Shown: positions 41,734-50,448, numbered from the stretch's first letter. The stretch is 64,000 nucleotides of DNA from an uncultured bacterium (GCA_949296355.1 CASFPS010000001.1:1-64000), one strand, 5' to 3'. A program made the numbers and translations. Notes: generated by a model from the letters alone, not told the origin.

Positions 41734-42441
41734 ATGGTAAAAATGAATTTCTTATCAAAACCTGTATGGAAAAATTTTTCTGATGTGAAGCTCTGCTCTT
41801 TTTCGCTTAATAAACAGGGGCTGGGTGAAATAAGCGCCAATGTTTCCCATAGGCGTGATAATTATTATTTAACAACACTCGCCGCTAAAGACGGAAAAAC
41901 TCTCGGAACGGATAGTTTTGGTATGTATCCGGAGGAAAAGCGAATGTTTGATTTTGATATAACAACGCTGCCGTTTTTCAGAGGGAAATTCCGTTTGGGC
42001 GAACTTATGCGTCTTATAAGCATTATGGAAATGTTTGAAAATAATCTTGAATTTATGGAATTATATTCACGTGAAACCGCTATCAATTTTCATGCAAAAT
42101 ACGGCTTTCGTCCTGACATAAAAAGGTTTCTGCACAGAGATATGACACTTAAAACAATCTCAGAAGACATAAGGTTTGAAGAGCTTTCACAAAAAGCAAA
42201 ATTTCTGATTGATAAAGTCAAATCAAGTACCCGCGGAGAAGAGCTGCGGAACCTTTGCCGGCTTACCTCAAAACTTGCTGATGAATATCTGCAAAAAGTT
42301 AAAAATCTGCAAATTCAGGAGCAGAAAATGTTTCTGTTTAAAGAAGGGTTTGATATGAAGCTTAATAAAAATGATATTTTACAGCAAAAAGACAGGTTTA
42401 ATGATTTGTTTGAAAATCACGGAATTGATTATAAAATCTAA
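41734..42441 (+). CDS. Unknown protein, possible GNAT-like fold
   Basis: A 235-residue soluble protein that I do not recognise. Residues about 80-125 (FRLGELMRLISIMEMFENN.., then ETAINFHAKYGFRP) resemble the acyl-CoA-binding helix and final strand of GNAT acetyltransferases, with AKYGF like the common YEKxGF block. The last 100 residues are helical and charged. Starts at 41734 or 41743 are possible; neither has a clear ribosome site. It is convergent with the acyltransferase gene, overlapping at CTAA. Confidence 0.55.
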   Translation: MVKMNFLSKPVWKNFSDVKLCSFSLNKQGLGEISANVSHRRDNYYLTTLAAKDGKTLGTDSFGMYPEEKRMFDFDITTLPFFRGKFRLGELMRLISIMEMFENNLEFMELYSRETAINFHAKYGFRPDIKRFLHRDMTLKTISEDIRFEELSQKAKFLIDKVKSSTRGEELRNLCRLTSKLADEYLQKVKNLQIQEQKMFLFKEGFDMKLNKNDILQQKDRFNDLFENHGIDYKI

Positions 42442-43277
42442 ACCCCTGAACCTTTGACTTCAATCTTTTTCAAACGCTGTTCAATTCTTCTGTACCATTT
42501 TAATTTTCTCTGGAAAAGAGTTTCGTACCCTTTAAAATTAGCATGACTTATATCATAGAACTGTTTGTCGCATAATTCTTCAAGCGTTTTGCCGAGAAAA
42601 TGCGTATATTCTTTTCTGTCAGGCTTGTCGCTTGTAAGCTCTATTACTTTACCCATCTCAACAAGAACCTCCGGTCTGTTGTCTCTGAGGAACATATAAT
42701 TAACCGCAACCGGCATGAGATGAACTTTTCCGTATTTTTTAGCGGCTTTTTCCGCTATATAAGTTAAGCCTGATTGAAGCTCAATAGGTCTGTAATTAGG
42801 CGGTTTAATTATTCCCTGCGGAAACAGGTAAAGAATGTTATTTAAATCTCCCAGAACATTAACAGAATATTTTATAGCCTCCATAGAAGCCTGAGGGGAT
42901 TTTTTGTTAACATTAAATGCTCCGCCTCTTCTTAAAAGCGGAAACCGGTTAAGCTCTTCCACCATCAAGCGGATTTCTTTTTTGAAAATTCTGTTACAGA
43001 TATTATACCCGACAATTCCGTCCCACCAGTTGCTGTGAGGAGCAAATAAAATTATAGGAGTATTCATATCTCTTAAATAAAAATTTTCAGCCCCTTTGTA
43101 CCTGAACGCATAGAATCGGTTTTCCAGCATTCCGTAGAAAAATCTGTCAGCTACCCACAACCAGAACGGTGAAGTTTGCGCCGGACGGAACTTCTCGTCA
43201 ATATTCCTTAACTTTGTCGGCGGTACTTCCGAATATAAATCCTCTAAGTTTATAAACATATTATCTATAATACACAT
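42438..43277 (-). CDS. PlsC-like 1-acylglycerol-3-phosphate acyltransferase
   Basis: A 279-residue acyltransferase of the PlsC/LPLAT family. The catalytic H-x4-D motif is APHSNWWDG near residue 85 and the second motif is YLFPQGIIKP, where FPQG replaces the usual FPEG. It could acylate lysophosphatidic acid or an envelope lipid. The start was set at 43277 because AAAAAGGG lies seven bases upstream; a GTG at 43298 lacks such a site. Downstream on its 5' side lies the large repeat region. Confidence 0.82.
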   Translation of the reverse strand: MCIIDNMFINLEDLYSEVPPTKLRNIDEKFRPAQTSPFWLWVADRFFYGMLENRFYAFRYKGAENFYLRDMNTPIILFAPHSNWWDGIVGYNICNRIFKKEIRLMVEELNRFPLLRRGGAFNVNKKSPQASMEAIKYSVNVLGDLNNILYLFPQGIIKPPNYRPIELQSGLTYIAEKAAKKYGKVHLMPVAVNYMFLRDNRPEVLVEMGKVIELTSDKPDRKEYTHFLGKTLEELCDKQFYDISHANFKGYETLFQRKLKWYRRIEQRLKKIEVKGSGV

Positions 43278-43360
43278 TTCAACCCTTTTTGTGAACACTC
43301 TTTAGTATTAATTTAATTAAAGTTTACAATTTGAAAAGAGATAGGAGTTGAACGCGCAGC

Positions 43361-43747
43361 TGTCGTCCGATTAACGCGTTCTCTGCGCCCGATAAACGCG
43401 TTTACCTCCCAAGTTGGGGAGGTCGCAGTTGTGCGAACGCCAGTGAGCTACAAATGCGGGTGGGGTTCAAACAACGTCCCCCCCCTCCCTAACCCTTCCC
43501 GGGGGTAAATATCTTGGTATGTGATACTACAAGCAGGAGGTTTTTGCAGAGAGAGAGAATGCACACTGTCGTTCAATTATTCCAGCCCCTCTCCCTAACC
43601 CTCTCCCCAAAGGGGCGAGGGAACACGCTTTGTCGTCCGATTAACGCGTTCTCTGCGCCAGATAAACGCGCTTACCTCCCAAGTTGGGGAGGTCGCAGTT
43701 GTGCGAACGCCAGTGAGCTACAAATGCGGGCGGGGTTCAAACAACGT
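43361..43747. repeat. Two direct copies of a 117-base repeat, 270 bases apart
   Basis: 43361-43477 and 43631-43747 are nearly identical. Each holds TGTCGTCCGATTAACGCGTT, the hairpin ACCTCCCAAGTTGGGGAGGT and the stretch GTGCGAACGCCAGTGAGCTA. Further copies are at 24533-24604 (inverted, partial) and 59843-59965. The DNA between holds C-rich/G-rich hairpins and a piece shared with 10186-10215. The open frame 43514-43885 is repeat DNA. Confidence 0.8.
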
Positions 43748-43828
43748 AAAGTACCCCCCTACCCCCTTCGGGTACTTCCCCCGCAAGGGGGGCAGAAGCA
43801 GCCGCGCTCAATTAGCGTTAAACAGGAT

Positions 43829-43966
43829 TGTCGTTATTCTGAGCCAGACAGCAATTTAGGGGCGAAGAATCTCTTTAACCAGTGAATAGTGAGGAGTGAA
43901 TAGTGAATAGAAAATTTTAACAAAAGTTAAAGAGATTCTTCGGGCTCACGCCCTCTGAATGACGGC
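43829..43966. mobile_element. MITE-like inverted-repeat element, copy 2
   Basis: Imperfect outer ends GTCGTTATTC / GAATGACGGC enclose perfect inner 17-base inverted repeats (CGAAGAATCTCTTTAAC / GTTAAAGAGATTCTTCG). The core has four heptads (GTGAATA, GTGAGGA, GTGAATA, GTGAATA). It is inverted relative to the core of copy 1 at 24122-24255. Confidence 0.75.
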
Positions 43967-43984
43967 AATCCGGTAAGTCTTAAT

Positions 43985-44296
43985 ACTAACCCGATACATT
44001 TACCCTCGTAATGACACCAAGCTGGTAGACTTACCTACTAACCCGATACATTTACCCTAGTAATGACATCAAGCTGGTAGACTTACCTACTAACCCGATA
44101 CATTTACCCTCGTAATGACATCAAGCTGGTAGACTTACCTACTAACCCGATACATTTACCCTCGTAATGACACCAAGCTGGTAGACTTACCTACTAACCC
44201 GATACATTTACCCCCGCAATAACGCAAATCCGGTAGACTTTCCTCAAAGCCCGATACATTTACCCCCAAAAACTGTAGACTTACCTGCCAGTCAAA
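43985..44296. repeat. 52-base tandem array
   Basis: Five near-identical units starting at 43985, 44037, 44089, 44141 and 44193, then a degenerate sixth at 44245. Each reads ACTAACCCGATACATTTACC, a C-rich link, GTAATGACA.CAAGCTGGTA and GACTTACCT. There are no variable spacers, so it is not a CRISPR array. The reverse complement contains GGGTAAATG and the array runs into the stop codon of comM. Confidence 0.9.
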
Positions 44297-44302
44297 ATCC
44301 AT

Positions 44303-45835
44303 TTACCCCTTAGAGCTTTCATTGCTGCGATATTGCAAAGCCTGGGTTACATGCTCAATAGAAATATTTTCTTTTCCATCTAAATCAGCAATTGTTCTTG
44401 CAAGTTTTAATATTCTTGAATACTTTCTGCCTGATAGCTGGAATTTTTGCGCCGCAAGTTTCAAAAATTCCGTAGTTTTTTCATCAGTTTTACAAAAGAT
44501 TTTAATCTGAGCGGCATTTAACTCGGAATTTGTAAAAATTCCCTCGTTTTTGTAGCGTTCAGCCTGAATTTCTCTTGCTCTGATTACCCGCTCTCTTATT
44601 TTTGAAGAAGGCTCGCCTTCGGCTTTTGTATTAATAAGCTCATCCGTTGTCAGTCTCGGAACATCAATTATCAAATCAATTCTATCCAGAAGCGGTCCGG
44701 ATAATTTTGAACGGTATCTCTGTATCTGGAATTCAGAGCAGGTGCATTGTTTTTCTTTGTCTCCGAGATATCCGCAAGGACAAGGATTCATTGCCCCGAC
44801 CAGAATAAATCTTGCGGGATATTTTATAGAGGTTTTTGCCCTTGATATAACAACTTCTCCATCTTCAAGCGGCTGCCTTAAGACTTCTAATACCTGCCGC
44901 GGAAATTCAACCATTTCATCCAGAAACAACACTCCCCGATGAGCCAGTGTAATCTCTCCGGGTTTCGGATTCGTACCTCCTCCTATTATGCCGTTCGGTG
45001 AAGCCGTATGGTGTACTGCTCTAAAAGGTCTATGTACCATAAGCGGATTGTCTTTTGATAATAAACCGCAAATGCTGTAAATTTTAGTAAGTTCAAAAGC
45101 TTCTTTTAATTGAAGCGGCGGAAGAATTGACGCCAGACATTTTGCCATCATCGTTTTTCCCGACCCGGGAGAACCTGACATAAGGATATTATGTCCGCCT
45201 GCTGCTGCAATTTCCAGAGCTTTTTTTGCTTTTTGCTGTCCTTTTACATCCTTAAAATCATAAATATAGTCTTTATCGGCATTGTCTTTAAGATATTGAT
45301 GTATATCAACAACCGTGGGTGCTATCGGAGTTTCTGCAAAATGATTGACAATATCTCCTAAATGTTTTGCCCCGAAAACTTTTATATCCTGTACAAGCGC
45401 TGCTTCTCTGGCGTTTTCTTCCGGCACAAATACCGTTTTTATTCCGCACTCTTTTAATCCGCTCACAAGCGGAAGAATTCCGTTAACTTTTCTTACCGAA
45501 CCGTCAAGCGAGAGTTCGCCCAGAAAAGCAGTAGTATTGTCATCCGGAATATCAATCCCCTGTTCTTTTAAAATTCCGACTGCAATCGGAAGATCAAAGT
45601 TTGTACCTTCTTTCCTTATATCAGCAGGCGCAAGATTAACAATCACCTTGCCTGTCGGGAAAGAAAATCCTGAATTCTTTATAGCAGAATGAACCCTCTC
45701 TCTTGCCTCGTTAACGGAACTATCAGGCAGCCCGACAATACTGACACCCGGAAGAGAGTTTGTTACATCGACTTCCACTTCTATTTTGCAGGAATTAATT
45801 CCAAAGGTTGTTGCAGTAATAGCTTTTGTAACCAT
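44303..45835 (-). CDS. comM: YifB/ComM family Mg-chelatase-like AAA ATPase
   Basis: A hexameric helicase that in Vibrio promotes branch migration during natural transformation. The 510 residues show the N-terminal Lon-like domain (SIVGLPDSSVNEARERVHSAI), Walker A GSPGSGKTMMAKCLASILP, the VHRPFRAVHHTASPNGIIGGG block, Walker B LFLDEMVEF and the C-terminal DLDGKENI. Its last codons (SSKG, stop) are formed by the CATTTACCCC repeat core on the plus strand. There is no Shine-Dalgarno; TATAAT is six bases before ATG. Confidence 0.94.
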   Translation of the reverse strand: MVTKAITATTFGINSCKIEVEVDVTNSLPGVSIVGLPDSSVNEARERVHSAIKNSGFSFPTGKVIVNLAPADIRKEGTNFDLPIAVGILKEQGIDIPDDNTTAFLGELSLDGSVRKVNGILPLVSGLKECGIKTVFVPEENAREAALVQDIKVFGAKHLGDIVNHFAETPIAPTVVDIHQYLKDNADKDYIYDFKDVKGQQKAKKALEIAAAGGHNILMSGSPGSGKTMMAKCLASILPPLQLKEAFELTKIYSICGLLSKDNPLMVHRPFRAVHHTASPNGIIGGGTNPKPGEITLAHRGVLFLDEMVEFPRQVLEVLRQPLEDGEVVISRAKTSIKYPARFILVGAMNPCPCGYLGDKEKQCTCSEFQIQRYRSKLSGPLLDRIDLIIDVPRLTTDELINTKAEGEPSSKIRERVIRAREIQAERYKNEGIFTNSELNAAQIKIFCKTDEKTTEFLKLAAQKFQLSGRKYSRILKLARTIADLDGKENISIEHVTQALQYRSNESSKG

Positions 45836-45841
45836 ATAAAT

Positions 45842-45847
45842 ATTATA
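45842..45847 (-). promoter_or_regulatory. -10 box of comM (leaderless)
   Basis: TATAAT on the minus strand, six bases before the ATG at 45835. Confidence 0.55.
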
Positions 45848-45867
45848 TTACAAAACGGGTAAAAAAA

Positions 45868-46119
45868 TTAAGAGTCAGGAAGCATTGATGAGATTTCTGC
45901 AACTATTCTTGCAATATCAGGACCTCCGAAGATTGCTTCCAGTATTAATGCAGAATTGATAATGACTGTTTCTCTATATTCCATAGTATCTACATCAATA
46001 ATATTAAACTCAATATAATCTTCTCCGACATACGTGATTTTGCCGTATTCAGCTCCGGTTGCCCATCTTAAAAAAACGTATTTCTGTTCAAAAATTTTGA
46101 GCCTGTTTATTAATTTCAT
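45868..46119 (-). CDS. Unknown small protein, beta-rich
   Basis: An 83-residue protein with a strand-rich centre (GKITYVGEDYIEFNIIDVD.., YRETVIIN) and an acidic helical C-terminus. The pattern is that of a small barrel, perhaps Sm-like, but I cannot assign a family. A Shine-Dalgarno (AAGGTGAAGG) supports it. It lies between the PilZ-type gene and comM in the same direction. Confidence 0.65.
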   Translation of the reverse strand: MKLINRLKIFEQKYVFLRWATGAEYGKITYVGEDYIEFNIIDVDTMEYRETVIINSALILEAIFGGPDIARIVAEISSMLPDS

Positions 46120-46180
46120 CTAAATACCTTCACCTTTGTATATAATATTATTAGTCTGATTTTAAACAAAGTCAAATTTT

Positions 46181-46837
46181 TTAATCAATTTTTTGAATGA
46201 GAAAACCTCTGAGTAAATCTTCGTCATCTTTCGGCAAATTGACGAATTTATAACAATACAAATACTCTCCGTAATGTTTTTCATCATTCTCTTCCTGACG
46301 CATTCTCACAAAATTTGTTTCTACAACTAACTGACCGTCAGGATTTTGAAGCCACATTTCTTTAGGAAATTTTAAGGTTAGTATTGCAGGGCTTTTGTGG
46401 TATATTTCTGAAAATTTCTGTTTTGAGTAGAATGCAATACCTCCGAGTGCCAAATCGTATGTATGGGTATTGATTTCAAATCCGTCATTATATTTTATGG
46501 TAGCCTCTAATGAAACTCTGTTTCTTGCGCTGCTTCTCAGGTTATCAAAATTCCATAATTTAGGCAGACTTACTTCAAACAAAACTTCATCCATAGCGTA
46601 CTGACTGTCATTGATTTGAACATTAGCCTGATATACACCGTCAATGCTGTAAACTTTAACAAGCGCATCAGTTTTTTTCTTAGGCTTTGCAAAAACTTTA
46701 TCTCGCGGCGCTGAGAAATATGCCTGCTTTGTATCCATAAAACGGAATAAAACTTCTATAACACGTTTAATCTCGTGATCTTTATATGAAATAAAAATAT
46801 TATTAGCTAAAGGGTCTCTCAAAATATTGTATCGCAT
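46181..46837 (-). CDS. PilZ domain protein
   Basis: A 218-residue protein. An N-terminal part (about 1-100) of YcgR-N-like strands precedes a PilZ domain. The cyclic di-GMP contacts are visible as R-x3-R in LRSSARNRVSL and as the second motif DLALGGIAF, where Ala replaces the usual Ser of D-x-S-x-x-G. It probably links cyclic di-GMP to surface or motility functions. A Shine-Dalgarno (GAAAGG) precedes the start. Confidence 0.75.
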   Translation of the reverse strand: MRYNILRDPLANNIFISYKDHEIKRVIEVLFRFMDTKQAYFSAPRDKVFAKPKKKTDALVKVYSIDGVYQANVQINDSQYAMDEVLFEVSLPKLWNFDNLRSSARNRVSLEATIKYNDGFEINTHTYDLALGGIAFYSKQKFSEIYHKSPAILTLKFPKEMWLQNPDGQLVVETNFVRMRQEENDEKHYGEYLYCYKFVNLPKDDEDLLRGFLIQKID

Positions 46838-46905
46838 AAATTACCTTTCATATATCCATATATAGAATAGCACATAAAAAATCAGATAACAATATTATTT
46901 TTTAC

Positions 46906-46934
46906 TTGACGCTAATTTTAATAAGCTGTAAAAT
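46906..46934 (+). promoter_or_regulatory. Sigma-70 promoter of the glutamate synthase genes
   Basis: TTGACG and TAAAAT, spaced by 17 bases, with TG directly before the hexamer. The hexamer ends seven bases before the ATG at 46942 and no Shine-Dalgarno lies between, so the mRNA is probably leaderless. Confidence 0.65.
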
Positions 46935-46941
46935 CAATCTT

Positions 46942-48048
46942 ATGTGTAGAATAGGTGCGATTAAATCAAAACAGAAGCTGCACCCGTCGATAGCTTTAAA
47001 GTTAATGCGGAGCCAGCAGGAAGGTCATGACGATTCAGGGTTTGCCTTTGTAATGCAGGATATGGGGGGAATTTTTGAGAACTACAAAGAACTTCCTCTT
47101 ATGTCTATGGCAGGAACTGTTGAAGGTGCCCGTCTTGCGGAAGATATCTTAAGAGATATCGGGTTTACGCGGGTAATGCAATGGTCTCCGGATATTAACA
47201 ATAAAAAGGGCTTGAAAATAGAGGCGCTTCCTATATATATGTTTGAAGCTTTGCAATACCCTAAAAGCTACAAGCATGCCACAAAAGAAGAAAAAGAAGA
47301 GTTACTTATTGATACTTCAATAAGATTAAGAAAGGCGCTCGAGGAAACAAATTCAGGGTATATTTATTCCTTCTGGCCCGACACGTTGACTCTCAAAGAA
47401 ATCGGAAGTCCTAAAGATATCGGTACTTACTTTAATTTATGGGAAGAAAATAAAGATTTAACTTCAAGTATAATAACCGCGCAATGCAGGCAGAATACAA
47501 ATTATGATATTGTAAGGTACGCTGCCCATCCGTTCTTTTTAGAGGGATATACAGGGCTGGTAAACGGCGAGAACACTTTTTATGAGAAGAACAAATCTTA
47601 TCAGGAACGCTTGTACAAAGGGTATTTAGGGTTTGAATCAGACTCCCAGTGCCTTTTATACACGCTTCATTATATCCGTAAGATTTTAAAATGGCCGCTT
47701 CAATATTTTAAACATACAATAACTCCGCTGAGTTATGACGAGATAATCAAAAGAGAGGACAGCGATATTTTACTCAGGATAAAAGCTTCGCTTGAACATC
47801 TTGAGGTTAACGGACCTAATACATTTCTCGGCGTAACTCCGGATAAGGAACTTATTTGTGTATGTGATTCAAAAAAACTCCGTCCGGTTGTAATCGGAAA
47901 ACATAATGATACAGTTATTATGACCTCTGAAGTTGCAGGGATAAATGATTTGATGCCGGATAGAAACACGGAAGAGGATATTTATCCCAATGAGCGGGAA
48001 ACAGTTGTGATAAAAGATGATTTGACGGTGGAAAGATGGCAGCAGTAA
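46942..48048 (+). CDS. Glutamate synthase, class II glutaminase subunit
   Basis: The glutamine amidotransferase part of an archaeal-type split glutamate synthase; it releases ammonia from glutamine. The start at 46942 puts the nucleophile Cys at position 2 (MCRIGAIKSKQ); a frame from 46906 would bury it. QQEGHDDSGFAFV and AAHPFF/NGENTFY match the class II core. The protein has 368 residues and overlaps the next subunit by 13 bases. Confidence 0.88.
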   Translation: MCRIGAIKSKQKLHPSIALKLMRSQQEGHDDSGFAFVMQDMGGIFENYKELPLMSMAGTVEGARLAEDILRDIGFTRVMQWSPDINNKKGLKIEALPIYMFEALQYPKSYKHATKEEKEELLIDTSIRLRKALEETNSGYIYSFWPDTLTLKEIGSPKDIGTYFNLWEENKDLTSSIITAQCRQNTNYDIVRYAAHPFFLEGYTGLVNGENTFYEKNKSYQERLYKGYLGFESDSQCLLYTLHYIRKILKWPLQYFKHTITPLSYDEIIKREDSDILLRIKASLEHLEVNGPNTFLGVTPDKELICVCDSKKLRPVVIGKHNDTVIMTSEVAGINDLMPDRNTEEDIYPNERETVVIKDDLTVERWQQ

Positions 48049-49664
48049 AAATAAACGAACTTCATAAAAGCGACTTGCCGTGGATTCTTGAGTATGATGA
48101 ATCCAAGTGTATTCAATGCGGCAAATGTACTGCTGTATGTTCTTTTAATGCAATAAAACCGGCAGTTGAAATAAGAAAGAAATCAAATTCAATCACTGAA
48201 AAAAATAAAACAGAAAGAGTTCTTGTAATAAAGCAGAATATTTCACTCGACAATTATTGCCGCGGATGCGGAATGTGCGCCAATGTGTGCCCGAACGGCG
48301 CAATAAGGCTTATAAGAAATAAAGATGACAAGTATTCTGTTGCATACAGGGCAAATAAAGCTGATTCATTCAAAAAAGGCGGACGCTCGAACTTGAATAC
48401 AGAAGGAAGAACTCTGGATAAAATTAAAATCGGAAGAATATCCCAGATGACTGACCCGTCTCTTGATGCGCAGAGACATACGTTTGAACTTAGAACGCCG
48501 TTCGGAAGAGTTTTAAAAGCCGACAAATTAAACTTTGATGTAAAAGACGGAAAAATAGTGGAGACAACCCAGCTTCCGCCGAACAGATGGATTTATCCGA
48601 TAATTTTTGGTGATATGTCTATTGGCGCTGTTTCGTGGAGAATGTGGGAAGCTATGGCTATTGCAACCGCATACTTAAACGAAGTTATGGGAATTCCTAT
48701 CCGTATGTGTACCGGAGAGGGCGGAATTCCTACCAAGCTTTTGAAGTCCAGATATGTTAAGTACATGATTCTCCAAATAGCCTCCGGTCATTTTGGATGG
48801 AACAGGATTATAAAAGCCATGCCTGATATGACGGAAGATCCTGCAGGGATTTTGATAAAAATAGGACAGGGCGCAAAACCCGGCGACGGCGGACTTCTTC
48901 TTGCAAGTAAAGTCGCAAGATACGTTCAGGAAATAAGGGGCGTTCCCAGAGCAGATTTGCTTTCTCCACCTACCCATCAGGGTTTGTATTCAATAGAAGA
49001 GAGTGTTCAGAAGATGTTTCTCTCTATGAATGCAGCTTTTAAGTTTAAAGTTCCTGTTGCAATAAAGGTTGCAGCTTCTGTAACGAGTGTTCCGGTATAC
49101 AATAACTTGTTACGTGATCCGTATAATATCGTAGGCGGCTTCTTTTTGGATGGTTTAGCAGCCGGTACGGGAGCCGCGCATGAAATTTCTCTGAACCATA
49201 CCGGTCATCCTATTACTTCAAAACTCAGAGACTGCTATCTTACGGCGGTAAAACAGGGCAGGCAGGGTGAAATCCCGCTTTTTGCAGGGGGCGGATTAGG
49301 GCAGACAGGAAGTTTTGCGGCTGATGCGTTTAAGCTTATTTGTCTCGGTGCAAACGGCGTATTTACAGGAAGAATGCTTCTGGAAATAGCAGGTTGTGTC
49401 GGAAGTGACACCGGAAAATGCAACGCCTGCAATACGGGACTTTGTCCGGCAGGAATTGCCGCGCAGAATGACAATCTCGTAAAAAGACTTGATGTTGATA
49501 AAGTTGCGCAAAACCTTGTAAACTATATTCTCGCAACTGATATAGAACTCAAAAAACTTATGGCGCCGATTGGCTGTTCTTCGCTTCCTATCGGACGTTC
49601 AGACGCGTTGATAACAGTAGATAAGCATATTTCAACAAGACTGGATATTCAATACGCGTGTTAG
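48036..49664 (+). CDS. Glutamate synthase, FMN-binding catalytic subunit with ferredoxin domain
   Basis: Converts 2-oxoglutarate and ammonia to glutamate on FMN. Residues about 22-90 form a two-cluster ferredoxin (CIQCGKCTAVC, CRGCGMCANVCPNG). The rest is the GOGAT synthase domain: CTGEGGIPT, GQGAKPGDGGLL, a Lys-containing VAIKVAAS, FFLDGLAAGTGAA, and the 3Fe-4S cysteines in KCNACNTGLCPAG. The 542 residues match archaeal-type GltB proteins rather than the 1500-residue bacterial form. Confidence 0.92.
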   Translation: MAAVKINELHKSDLPWILEYDESKCIQCGKCTAVCSFNAIKPAVEIRKKSNSITEKNKTERVLVIKQNISLDNYCRGCGMCANVCPNGAIRLIRNKDDKYSVAYRANKADSFKKGGRSNLNTEGRTLDKIKIGRISQMTDPSLDAQRHTFELRTPFGRVLKADKLNFDVKDGKIVETTQLPPNRWIYPIIFGDMSIGAVSWRMWEAMAIATAYLNEVMGIPIRMCTGEGGIPTKLLKSRYVKYMILQIASGHFGWNRIIKAMPDMTEDPAGILIKIGQGAKPGDGGLLLASKVARYVQEIRGVPRADLLSPPTHQGLYSIEESVQKMFLSMNAAFKFKVPVAIKVAASVTSVPVYNNLLRDPYNIVGGFFLDGLAAGTGAAHEISLNHTGHPITSKLRDCYLTAVKQGRQGEIPLFAGGGLGQTGSFAADAFKLICLGANGVFTGRMLLEIAGCVGSDTGKCNACNTGLCPAGIAAQNDNLVKRLDVDKVAQNLVNYILATDIELKKLMAPIGCSSLPIGRSDALITVDKHISTRLDIQYAC

Positions 49665-49735
49665 TGAGTTAACGCTGAAGCGTGAAGGGTATATTACAGC
49701 TTCATTTATATTTTGCACAAAAAGGAACAAAGACT

Positions 49736-50152
49736 ATGGTAGACGGAACATTAGATATCTCAATATTTGAAAGAGCGGTTAGCAAACTCGGTGAAATTCT
49801 TGAAAGATACGGGTTAAATAAAAATGATGAAGCTATAAGAGATGCTGTTATACAGAGGTTTGAATTTACATACTCATTAGCACTTACAACATTAAAAAAG
49901 TATTTTGCAGAACTTGCTTTTATAACGGAAGATGTAAGTCAAATGTCATTTAACGATATGATTAGAACTGCAAATCAACAAAATTTGCTTGTTTCGGATT
50001 TGGAAAAATGGTCGGACTATAGAAAAATGAGAAATATGACTTCACATACTTACGACGAAAATATTGCAAAAAAGGTTGTAGAGATTATTCCTGATTTTTA
50101 CAATGAAATGTTGTTCCTCTTGAACAGACTAAAGGAAGCAGTGAAAAAGTGA
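49736..50152 (+). CDS. HI0074-type HEPN protein inside the glutamate synthase cluster
   Basis: A 138-residue HEPN protein with R-x4-H-x-Y in RNMTSHTY. It is the likely toxin or substrate-binding half of a two-gene module with the overlapping nucleotidyltransferase. It is a paralogue of 32210-32608. The start was set at 49736 from AAAGGA upstream; the longer frame to 49682 has no ribosome site. Confidence 0.83.
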   Translation: MVDGTLDISIFERAVSKLGEILERYGLNKNDEAIRDAVIQRFEFTYSLALTTLKKYFAELAFITEDVSQMSFNDMIRTANQQNLLVSDLEKWSDYRKMRNMTSHTYDENIAKKVVEIIPDFYNEMLFLLNRLKEAVKK

Positions 50153-50448
50153 CAATACTAAATCTTGAAAATAAGTATAAAGAATTCATAAAAACTACAA
50201 TTGAAAGTATTTTAGAGGATGTGGAAATTTTTGTCTACGGTTCCCGGGTTCAAAGAAAGGCGCAAAAGTATTCTGATGTCGACATTGCTTTAAAATGTAG
50301 AGAAGAAATTCCTATAGAAAAACTAATACGTCTGAAAGCAATTTTTCACGATTCAACTTTTCCTTACAAAGTTGATATAGTTGATATTAGAGGACTCGAT
50401 AACAAGTTTTTGCAAATTATTGAAAAGGACTTATACAAAATTAATTAA
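50149..50448 (+). CDS. Minimal nucleotidyltransferase (HI0073 type)
   Basis: A 99-residue nucleotidyltransferase with the complete motif GS-x10-D-x-D in FVYGSRVQRKAQKYSDVDIAL near residue 29 and a later Asp in KVDIVD. It overlaps the HEPN gene by four bases. The pair is the likely antitoxin-toxin unit, in the order HEPN then nucleotidyltransferase, opposite to that of mntA-hepT at 35 kb. Confidence 0.85.
   Translation: MTILNLENKYKEFIKTTIESILEDVEIFVYGSRVQRKAQKYSDVDIALKCREEIPIEKLIRLKAIFHDSTFPYKVDIVDIRGLDNKFLQIIEKDLYKIN

Noticed and set aside
43514-43885. A 123-residue frame considered as a gene
   Set aside because: It crosses two repeat families and half of a MITE-like element and has no credible start.
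43985-44296. Tandem array considered as a CRISPR
   Set aside because: The whole 52-base unit is repeated without variable spacers, and no cas genes are nearby.
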